Shown here piece after piece: positions 56,236 to 64,000 of a DNA stretch of 64,000 nt. The translations under genes were made by a program, and so were the position numbers. Every line of letters begins with the position of its first letter. The stretch's first letter is position 1. Origin of the DNA: Siphonodentalium dalli. Lineage: Eukaryota > Mollusca > Scaphopoda > Gadilida > Siphonodentaliidae. The stretch covers positions 147,029,559 to 147,093,558 of the forward strand of contig CP136066.1 in NCBI GenBank assembly GCA_032622095.1. The letters are read 5' to 3'. Below the pieces are notes generated by a model. The model made no database searches. It had not been told where the DNA came from and saw nothing but the letters and a program-made list of their open reading frames with translations.

Positions 56236-56812
56236 TAAGAGAGATCTCGAGGTCAAGTGACCAATTTTGAATGGGGATTTCCATGCAAATCTGCAGAGCA
56301 AAATTTAGAGTTGCACATACTTCTGAGTGTGACTTGATGTAGTATTGAAAACAACAGGTATTTACAGTGACGCCAGAAGCATCAAAGGGCAAGGGGGCAA
56401 ACCAACCAGGAGGGCACTTTTCGGGTACCCACTGGCCTCACCTGAGTCAGGCCAGCAAGGGGGCAAGTGCCCCCGTATGTCCCCCTTCTCTGGCGTCCCT
56501 GGGTATTTATCTGGCGACTGGCGGGTCCAATTGGAACTTGTTCCATTATAAATTATAATGTTGGTGTATTTATTTTTGAAAGTTATATTGATATTTCGAA
56601 TCTGACAAATATAAGTTATGTAGGTCAAGTGATATGTAATTCCAGAAAATAATTCTCAAAAATATATTTATAGCAAAATTTTATAATTTACGAAGCGGAC
56701 CCACCAGATAAATACCTGTTGTCTAGTACCACATCAAGTCTCACTCAGAAGTATGTGCAACTCTTTAACTTTTGCTCCGCAGATTTGCAAGGAAATCCCC
56801 ATTCAAAATCCA
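56236..56812. mobile_element. Non-autonomous element with about 120-bp inverted arms
   Basis: Left arm GAATGGGGATTTCCATGCAA, TCTGCAGAGCAAAA, GAGTTGCACATACTTCTGAG, CTTGATGTAGTA and AACAGGTATTTA is mirrored at 56698-56812. The unique centre has GGGGCAAACCAACCAGGAGG and a TTCCATTATAA block. A relative is at 36585-36855. Exact ends and TSD are not resolved. Confidence 0.7.
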
Positions 56813-57298
56813 CCACGGCGGAAGACACACACTATTCGTTGCTCTTCCAATTTTTCGTCATCTTCCCGCTTACGAAAACTTCTTATTTGATCGCATTTTG
56901 CCAATTTAAGCTCAATATATCTCAGTCTTTTTCTAACGATATCCTGACAGTGAAACCATGCTTGACAGAACACAGGGATATCCCCAATCTATTTATAGCA
57001 TATCAGGCTGTATCAGGGGAGATAAACCATGCATGCAGTTTATAGAAGCGTTAGGAACAGGCAGTAAACAGCTGATTTCAACAACAACAACATGGTGGCG
57101 ATTATTTTTGAGTCCCTTTAAGCACTAACTATATATATAAAGTTCGACCAACCATCAGCATGTACGACATATATATAAGTGACATCAAACGATATTCATA
57201 GGAATAGCTCTTATTTTTAGAAATAATTTCATCAAAGGACATTTTTATTCACGAACGAATCAAGGGAATTTATAGATGGAATTCTTGCATGGACTACA

Positions 57299-57508
57299 AA
57301 TTACCATAATGCCTTACTATTGCATTGGTAACTATTCCAATAAATAAGAGGCTATTTTGGCACCAGTATTTATTGAAAGTTTTCTCCGTTGATAGGGAGA
57401 AAACACTAAATACATATACATGTATCAAAACAAACACAACACATAACACATTAACATATAATACATGTACAAATTTAATATGTTACCATGATCAAAATTG
57501 ATTTTAAC
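57299..57508 (-). repeat. B2 repeat of Ngaro-like element
   Basis: From AATTACCATAATGCCTTAC to a GATCAAAATTGATTTTAAC block; matches 57885-58087 apart from a 7-9-nt indel and a few substitutions. 3' end of the element. Confidence 0.85.
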
Positions 57509-57651
57509 TGCAATACATACAAGACAAACTAATTTAAACATATGTTCTAAAAGAGAACAAATTAATTTGATTACAAACTTATTTCTCATGATAATTTTAA
57601 GACTATTAAAATTTAAATTAAACCCTATATAAAAGGGGCTGGGTGGGTGGG

Positions 57652-57884
57652 AAATTGATCTGTCAAAATATTCGAATGGTAAGGAAAATTTGGGCGCGAA
57701 TGCTTATATACCAGCTAGGAATTATGGGTACCTGAACTGAGAAGTTCAAAGGTCATGTATACTGACGTGTATTCTAAATATGTCAACCAATAAAATGAGA
57801 AGTTCCAGTGTGATGTAGAGTGACGTAAAATTCGAAATTTATATCCAGGCTTAGTAATTACATATTTTGGTACCAAAATAGCCC
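57652..57884 (-). repeat. A2 repeat of Ngaro-like element
   Basis: 233 bp, matches A1 at 63396-63629. It starts AAATTGATCTGTCAAAATAT and ends GGTACCAAAATAGCCC, touching B1. Confidence 0.88.
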
Positions 57885-58087
57885 AATTACCATAACGCCT
57901 TACTATTGCATTGGTAACTATTCCAATAAATAAGAGGCTATTTTGGCACCAGTATTTATTGAAAGTTTTCTCCGTTGATAGGGAGAAAACAATAAATACA
58001 TATACATGTATCAAAACAAACAACACATTAACATACAATACATGTACATATTTAATATGTTACCATGATCAAAATTGATTTTAACCG
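57885..58087 (-). repeat. B1 repeat of Ngaro-like element
   Basis: 203 bp copy of B2, beginning at the base next to the end of A2. Confidence 0.88.
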
Positions 58088-58307
58088 CCAAGCCGTAGGC
58101 CTCCAGAAATTAATGCCGATGTCTTCAAGGGAGGGGAACCCAGAAGTCAGAGGTGTCATCAGAGCCTCTGATCGTCTGGGAAGAGATGCGGTTCACACTC
58201 TCCTGAAAGGAATAAAGGGAAAAGACATCAGTATCAAGTTCAATTAAAATCAATAAACTGCCAAAATCAGAGTTTATAACACATAAACCAAACATGTAAT
58301 GTATAAT

Positions 58308-58857
58308 TTAAGTCAAATGTTTGATAACCTGAATAAAGAAATTAGTTAACACTCGTGTACCTTCAAAATTTAAATGAAGGCCTCCATCTCGATCCGCATA
58401 AAGATGTCTCAAAGGCTTATGGCTCCCTTTATGAATAACAGATTTGAATGTTCTGACAAACCTAATGCTTTTCTTCTTACATAATTTTGCCAAGGCAAGA
58501 TTAATATCAATAACTTTTTTTTTCTGTTAAATAAAAATCAACTGGTCTAGGCAATATAGCGGAAATGATCAATTTACAATGAGTGTAATTCTTAACTGCT
58601 TTTAATAATCTTTTAAATAAAGATTTTATCTCTTCCACAGAATGTGAATTAACATTATTAGTTCCGACATGAATCAAAAGGTACTTGGAACTAATACTCC
58701 CCTTGTTTTTCTTTATAATCGAGGTTATATTTTCGATGGACGCTCCTCGATGTGCCTCCACCTTAGTACAATTGACACCTTTAACATACTTGCATATGGA
58801 GTCAGAAAGGAGAATAACAGATTTATCTGTAAATATAAATATAGAAACATTAATCAA
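58308..58857 (-). pseudogene. SGNH/GDSL-like hydrolase of the Ngaro-like element
   Basis: The first part (58857-58507) has VILLSDSICKYVKG with the nucleophile-type serine, then YLLIHVGTNNVNSHS with the block III asparagine and SAILPRPVDFY. After a slip in an A-run near 58520-58530 the frame resumes at 58493-58308 with DRDGGLHLNFEGTRVL, holding the Asp and His of block V. SGNH hydrolases of this kind are carried by some Ngaro and CR1 elements; the substrate in the retrotransposon cycle is unknown. Total length of about 180 residues is normal. It lies after the recombinase, near the 3' repeats. A single-base error in the homopolymer could explain the break. Confidence 0.75.
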
Positions 58858-58909
58858 TGAATCTTTATAATGTAACTAATGAATTTCTATAAGTTCAAAA
58901 TATATTGTT

Positions 58910-59862
58910 TCAATCTTCTGACATTTGAGACCTATCTTCAACATTCAGTTCCAAATATTTTTTATATGCATCACTCTTCCAGTCACCATGAATTTGAATC
59001 AGATCAAAAGGCACTCCACATCTAAAGGCTACTGTGCAACCACCCCTTCTGAATGAATGGGATGAAAAATGTTTTGGGTTTCTACCAGTCATGTGTATAA
59101 GTGACTTCAATCTATTTTGAAAATCAGAATAAGTGACTACCTTTAAATTATGTGGTTTTCTTGTCTTTCTGATTAAAAGGGCTGGTGCCTCTATTGAGGC
59201 TGGCGTCAACTTACACATATTATTAAAGGCAAAAATGGGACACAATGGTGAGCCTGATACTAATGGTATCTGTAAAATTCTCTCTCCCAACTGGTTAGTT
59301 TTTGACCATTTGAAGGAAATAGTCCTCAAATGATCTGTTATGGCAATATCACCTCTGGTTAATGGTTTGGATGAATCATAAGACTTAACAGAATCCGGAA
59401 CTAAGTTAGACTTTCTTGAAAATGTGAAGAATGCTATGACAAATAGACACCAGAAGGTAGCATCAAATGCCTTGTTGATATCCATTATGTTGTAAAATTC
59501 CAATACAATTTCAGGAGTTATCGGATACGCTCTTTTAATTGAATGTGGATTCAATCTAGCTATACCTTTAAACATTAGCTTCAATTGATATGTATCAGAC
59601 GGAAATTCATGATCTGTTAATAAATGTTATGTTTTTACTCCTGCAACATAATTCTTTATGGCATCAATAGATTCAAATGATCTACTAAGAAATTGAGCAT
59701 AAACTGAATTACTACACAGTCTGCTGGTAAACATACCAGATTAAAATGACTACAAAACAATAAATATGACTCAAATTGAATCTTTAAATTCTTCATTGTG
59801 CCTTTAGCAAAGGCTGCTCTTGTGGATAGTCTAGCATCTGCTTTCAATATTCTCATATCACT
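58910..59862 (-). pseudogene. Tyrosine recombinase of the Ngaro-like element
   Basis: The main frame (59584-58910, 224 residues) is the catalytic domain: first Arg in FFTFSRKSNL (about residue 57), a lysine-bearing beta region (SFKWSKTNQ), then SHSFRRGGCTVAF (His, Arg), LIQIHGDWKSDAYKKYLE (His/Trp and nucleophile Tyr). The N-terminal half lies in a separate frame at 59856-59656 with TRAAFAKGTMKNLKIQFESY and FLVDHL. The two are separated by a stop or frame change near 59600-59655. The core pentad is complete. The enzyme would integrate a circular cDNA. It follows RNase H and precedes the SGNH frame. Confidence 0.85.
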
Positions 59863-59989
59863 ATCTGTAATTTAATAAAAGATTTCTCTGAAATTTATTA
59901 CCAATTATTTGTAAATTTAAAAAGATCATCTGAAATGTCAATTGTTTTTACAAATCTGTCACCCAACAGTTCTTTGAATTTATAAGCAT

Positions 59990-60600
59990 TCATATCAGAC
60001 CATCTAGATAATAGATCCGAATCCTGTTAGACTCGCCTGATATATGGATACCTTTAACTTCAAATTGATGAGTGGCTGTTATGAAAACAATTTCCCTGAG
60101 ACAGGATTGCATAAACGAATCATGAGTGGCACCGGAATTTAATACTGTCACTGAAGCTGAATTGTCACAATAAATTGTAATTATTTTGCCTGTATACCGA
60201 CTACCCCACAATTGGAGACTGACTAAAATTGTAAGAAGTTCCAAACAATTTATATGCAAATTCAACTTAAAAATGAACTGAGGAAATTCCTTGTGAAAAC
60301 ATTCATTGGCACTAATTGCCCCACAGCCAGTTAAAGTGGAATCACATGCCAATTCCACATCTGGTGCTGACCATTCTTCGAGCATCATCAATGATATGCC
60401 GTTATAGTGACAAAGAAATTTTGACCACCACTCCAGATCTTTCTTAACAAATTCCGGAATAGAAACTTTCTGCCTATTGATGTTGAATGTACGTAACCAT
60501 GTTAAGAGTCGTGAAACAAATAATCGCCCAGGTCGTACACAAGATGAAACAAAATTAAATTTTCACAATAATGATTCCAGTTCCTTCTTCCTGGCCTTTT
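59990..60600 (-). pseudogene. RNase H of the Ngaro-like element
   Basis: Frame 60391-59990 has VELACDSTLTGCGAISANE (first Asp), HINCLELLTILVSLQLWG (Glu), IYCDNSASVTVLNSGATH (second Asp) and VKGIHISGESNRIR. That is the fold and order of retroelement RNase H, as in YR retrotransposons. Upstream to about 60600 the frame reads PEFVKKDLEWWSKFL and NGISLMM, the linker from RT thumb. A frame change separates it from RT at about 60600. Before the stop, the final residues (SNRIRIYYLDGLI) diverge from the expected ADxLSR motif, suggesting another small indel. Confidence 0.8.
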
Positions 60601-60606
60601 TCTTAT

Positions 60607-62170
60607 TCAACCAAGATCGACAAGATCAAGAATTTCACAAAGGCGAACTGAATCTATACTCAATGAAAGACTTTCGGTATCAAATTGAATACCCACAACT
60701 TTCATCTGTGTTGACGGTGAACATTTCTTGTTTTCGGCTTCTTCAAGCCCACAACTATCCAATAAATATTTTAAATATACAAATGCCTCATCAGCTTCCT
60801 CTTTAACTTGGAAACCTGCCAAATCATCAAGATAGTTTACCAAGTTAAATCCAGCTTGATTCATCATGTATCTTAATTAGTTGGTCATAGATTGACATGC
60901 TAACGCACTACTTCTTAAAGGCACGTGAGGCCTTAGTTGTCGAAAATATTCATATTTGTTCCAATCACCGTAAACAGAAAAAACATTAAAACGCATAGTT
61001 TCGTTCATATATACCATGACCATCGCTTAAACAGCATGTTATCATAAAGATTTACTATATTTTACCTAAGCAAGAGCCTGATTGTGTTACAGAAGACAGC
61101 ACAATGCTGCTGGCTAATCACACACAAATGGCATAAACGCTCTTTATTCGTTCCATATCAGGAATTCACCAACAAAGAACGCTCTTTATGTTTACCATCA
61201 TAATATAAACAAACACCAGAAAAGTAACTTTTTATGCTTTTGTTTACATAACAATGGTCAAATATATGACAATAACATACTGTTTATGCGATATTTCTTA
61301 TTTGTATATGGACAAAGTCTGTCTACATTTTGTTGTTCTTTCTGTTTGTGGCGGTTTTTGACGGGTGGAAATATTTTCACAGGATACCCACCGCCAAGGC
61401 CAACCGTACCTTTAACCCCATTGGTAAAACTCTATCAAAATAAATTTGACCCTTCCACTTATAACCAAGCATATCAATGTCACCAACGTCAACATGAATT
61501 TGCCTATAGCATCGTTTCAAATCTCTTGAGTATATCAAAGAATTCTGACCACATTCTCTGACCAATTCAACAAGGCTATCGACTGATGGGTATATTAATT
61601 TGTAATTTTCTCCAAGATATACATTTTTTTAAATAAAATCATTGACACTATTTCCTTGGGGAAAACTCAAATCTAAAATGACTCACCTTTCTACACTGTC
61701 TCGCTTGGGGACAGAATTTAATGGAGAAAGAAATGCAGTATCAAATGGAATTTGTTGAAAGGGACCGATTACTGCTTGATAAGATATTTCTTTCTCAATA
61801 TACTGGTTCATTTCATTTGGAAAGGAAGTAGCACCAGCATGATTCCTAGTTCTAACATTTGTTGGTCTAACATGTTGAGTTTCCATGCCAATGGGAAAAC
61901 CATACTTTAGAAAATCACATAACCGTTTATCTTCATAACTTGTCAACATTGACTCAAAAAATTCAATGTTTAATTTTGAATAAACTGGTATGTGACATAA
62001 CTCAAAATTGTACAAACCGGACTGTCTAACTTTGATATTTTCATTCACTACTGTTTCGTTGAATGAACTGTCACCGGCTATACTGTGTTCTGAGACAGAA
62101 AAAGATGTTAATTCAAATGAATCCGCCTCGACATGTTTCACAGAACATTTGTCATTGTTTCCTGATGAGG
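60607..62170 (-). pseudogene. Reverse transcriptase of the Ngaro-like element, interrupted by a MITE
   Basis: Reading down the minus strand: 62174-61683 ends with IPVYSKLNIEFFESML, FLKYGFPIGM, NHAGATSFPNEMNQYIEKE and GPFQQIPFDTAFLSPLNSVP, the N-terminal fingers. After a frame change come ILDLSFPQGNSVNDFI (one stop follows), VRECGQNSLIYSRDLKRCYR, GYKWKGQIYFDRVLPMGL. Then the MITE at 60919-61411 intervenes. The frame resumes RSSALACQSMTN, one stop, RYMMNQAGFNLVNYLDD (catalytic YLDD at 60834-60823), KYLLDSCGLEEAENK and VVGIQFDTE. All RT blocks are present, so without the insert and point lesions it would be a full RT. Confidence 0.88.
60919..61411 (+). mobile_element. TTAA MITE, family D, copy 3, inserted in the RT
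   Basis: TTAA at 60915-60918 and 61412-61415. Ends AGGCACGTGAGGCC and (reverse complement) AGGTACGGTTGGCC. Deleting the element with one TTAA joins LPMGL to RSSALACQ in frame, proving both the boundaries and that TTAA was the target. 493 bp, the same length as copy 2 at 49089-49581. Confidence 0.92.
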
Positions 62171-63320
62171 ACATGTCGAGCTGGACTCAGAATGAGAAGA
62201 ACAAATCTTATCTTTCTCCAAACAACTTGCACAAATATGCTGCACATGTCTCATTTGACCCTGAACAACTCTCAAATGAAGTGATTTCTTTGGACATTTA
62301 TTTCGTTGAAATTCAGGGCAGAACCATTCCCTGTTCGAATTATCCTTGGTTGGGGTAGGTCGCCCTGATGCAACACCACCCAAAGGACTGGCTCTGTTCT
62401 GAGTACTCAACGCAAACGTCCTACCGTATTTTGGCCGAGTATGACCAACCAGTAATGGGGTTTCCAACAATGATGTGTCATCACCCCAGTCTGCCTGACC
62501 ATACTCGATCTTTCGAATGACAGCAGCATAAAAGTCCAACAGTGACTTCCAGTCATAAATTTCCAAATAATAAGCAATTTTACGTAATAAAAACAATCGA
62601 CCTTTCTTTTCTTTCTCATTTCTGATCTGCATAATAATTTCAAGTTCTCCAGCAACAAATTGGCTGAAGGAGAGGTCTTGATATCTTATCTCTTTATTCA
62701 CATACTCTAATTGCAACAATGACTGTGGGCATAATTGTGGATACAAAATTGTGGTAGCTGATTTGGCTTCCAAGCCCGAAATATTACTCTGTTTTGCCTT
62801 TACTTTCTTGTTTGTTTTCGGTCTCTCCTTAAATATAGCCGACCTATCAGATGATGCATCACTGTCCATTTCATCATCACATGTGTCCGATGTAAAACCT
62901 AACCTCAGGTTTTTCAATTGATTGTTTACATTCTATTTGAGAAGTGAGTCAGATCTCAAATTATCTAAGGTAATGTTTATTTTACTCTTTTTACCTTTCT
63001 TCAATGCTGCCTTTTCGGCCTCCGCCAACTCTCTTCGGGACTCTTCCAACTCTTGTCTGATCTTTCGTTTCCGTTCCGCTCTTCTGTCGTCCAGAGACTT
63101 CTTTTTTTGTCATTCTGCTTTCGCTACCTTCGCTTCCTGTTTGGCTGTCGCTTTCTGCAGAAGATTCTACTTCTTCGTTGGGCGTATAACCGTCCTCGTT
63201 GGTCTGACTTTCATCTTCATTCGCTTCGGATGGCACAAACTTATCACCTTTCTCCTTTCGCCCTGATTTGTGCATTTCGTTATAATCGATTACTGCTCGC
63301 TCTCGTTTGGATCGAATCAT
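62138..63320 (-). pseudogene. Gag-like protein of the Ngaro-like element
   Basis: Starts at ATG 63320 (MIRSKRERAVIDYNEMHKSG), then an acidic, serine-rich stretch. A slip in an A-run near 63105 leads to a frame with a coiled-coil-like RQELEESRRELAEAEKAALK. One stop at about 62932 precedes the long frame 62917-62138. That contains LYPQLCPQSLLQLEYVN, DLSFSQFVAGELEIIM, a helical core and a C-terminal zinc-like WFCPEFQRNKCP...HICASCLEKDKICSSH, as in DIRS/Ngaro gag. It overlaps the start of the RT region by about 35 bp, so RT may be expressed by overlap or reinitiation. Nucleic-acid binding is inferred from the Cys/His cluster. Confidence 0.75.
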
Positions 63321-63395
63321 TAAATAAATTCAACGTTAATATAAAGTATGATCGAATATCGATATTATAATTTATAAGTCGTAAAGATGATCTCC

Positions 63396-63629
63396 AAATT
63401 GATCTGTCAAAATATTCGAATGGTAAGGACAAATTTGGGCGCGAATGCTTATATACCAGCTAGGAATTATGGGTACCTGAACTGAGAAGTTCAAAGGTCA
63501 TGTATACTGACGTGTATTCTAAATATGTCAACCAATAAAATGAGAAGTTCCAGTGTGATGTAGAGTGACGTAAAATTCTAAATTTATATCCAGGCTTAGT
63601 AATTACATATTTTGGTACCAAAATAGCCC
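63396..63629 (-). repeat. A1 repeat of Ngaro-like element
   Basis: 234 bp, differs from A2 by one inserted base and one substitution by eye. It marks the 5' end of the element about 75 bp upstream of the gag start. Confidence 0.88.
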
Positions 63630-64000
63630 TATTTCACATCATTTCTTGTTACAATTTTGAAGAAAAATAAAGATCAATACGTAAAACTGAAATACGAGCT
63701 CAATGTAATGTTAATCGAGCTGACGTGTATTGTGTATAACCACGGTTGTGGTATCGAACATTATTATATCCAATATCACATATAGTTAAACTAGCTGAAA
63801 CAGGCTCCCTGGAAGAAAAGAAAATAAGCTCACTGCAACGATTGCGATTTTTGCCATGAACCATATTAACTCTCCGACTTCCTGTTTCAAAATAAGTAAG
63901 TACTTTAAGGGTGGAGTCTATATAGCTACGATTGGTCTTATGGTGTGAAGGTTGATCGCGTATGCCATGCATGAGTGGGAGCAGTTTATTCACCGATAAT
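63630..64000. other. Flank after the Ngaro-like element, no supported gene
   Basis: A 97-codon minus-strand frame (63993-63700) has no recognisable domain, signal peptide or splice context, so it is not called as a gene. Confidence 0.45.

Larger units (their letters stand above)
57299..63629 (-). mobile_element. Ngaro-like tyrosine-recombinase retrotransposon with split direct repeats
   Basis: On the minus strand: A1 (63629-63396), gag, reverse transcriptase, RNase H, tyrosine recombinase, SGNH hydrolase, B1 (58087-57885), A2 (57884-57652), about 143 bp, B2 (57508-57299). A1 and A2 differ at only about two positions by eye, so insertion is recent. A1-ORFs-B1A2-B2 is the split-direct-repeat architecture of Ngaro elements; B1 and A2 abut exactly. 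A 493-bp MITE sits in the RT. Several frames are broken, partly at A-runs. Confidence 0.88.

Noticed and set aside
63700-63993. 97-codon minus-strand frame at the window end
   Set aside because: No domain, repeat or splice evidence; could be chance.

Overview
This is eukaryotic, AT-rich, repeat-dense genomic DNA, most likely from a marine invertebrate. The evidence is spliced gene fragments with canonical splice sites, long microsatellites, many families of miniature inverted-repeat elements, degenerate LINEs and two tyrosine-recombinase (YR) retrotransposons. The repertoire (Ngaro-type YR elements, a short repeat with a GACGGACG array and a GTGAGCTAAAAA tail, a secreted fibrinogen-domain lectin) suggests a mollusc or other lophotrochozoan, or a lancelet or hemichordate. 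The sequence alone does not settle which. No bacterial feature, tRNA, rRNA or CRISPR array is seen.

Host genes are few. On the minus strand at 8732-9844 a compact two-exon gene can be built: a signal-peptide exon joined in frame to a complete fibrinogen-related domain, giving a predicted 236-residue secreted lectin-like protein. On the minus strand at 32293-32607 there is a first coding exon with a signal peptide and a cysteine-rich PAN/apple-like segment, ending in a consensus splice donor. A possible terminal exon (3803-4015) and a broken unidentified reading frame (32722-33474) are weaker.

Mobile DNA fills most of the rest, and several elements can be delimited by target-site duplications (TSDs). 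1-2.7 kb and 27 kb: elements bounded by TTAA. 10.4-21.4 kb: an 11-kb element with an 8-bp TSD, whose inverted ends are built from satellite-like monomers; one end carries a Harbinger-type insert for which an intact paralogous site exists at the other end, and the interior holds a dead LINE. 28.0-29.8 kb: two near-identical direct repeats, each with inverted ends, bracketing about 0.9 kb. 34.6-39.2 kb: an element with CACT-type ends and subterminal GAACAC palindromes. 39.5-43.7 kb: a decayed plus-strand YR retrotransposon. 46.7-50.1 kb: a hAT-like element with an 8-bp TSD and nested insertions. 50.7-52.6 kb: elements made mostly of GCGCTTAAGCGC palindromes with 6-bp TSDs. 46.0 and 53.9-55.3 kb: piggyBac-like double-hairpin MITEs. 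57.3-63.6 kb: a minus-strand Ngaro-like element with gag, RT, RNase H, YR and SGNH-hydrolase regions and split direct repeats.

The insertion order can be read in places. A 493-bp TTAA-flanked MITE at 60.9-61.4 kb interrupts the reverse transcriptase of the Ngaro-like element, and removing it with one TTAA restores the reading frame across the junction. Two relatives of this MITE lie in opposite orientation inside the hAT-like element at 48.4-49.6 kb.
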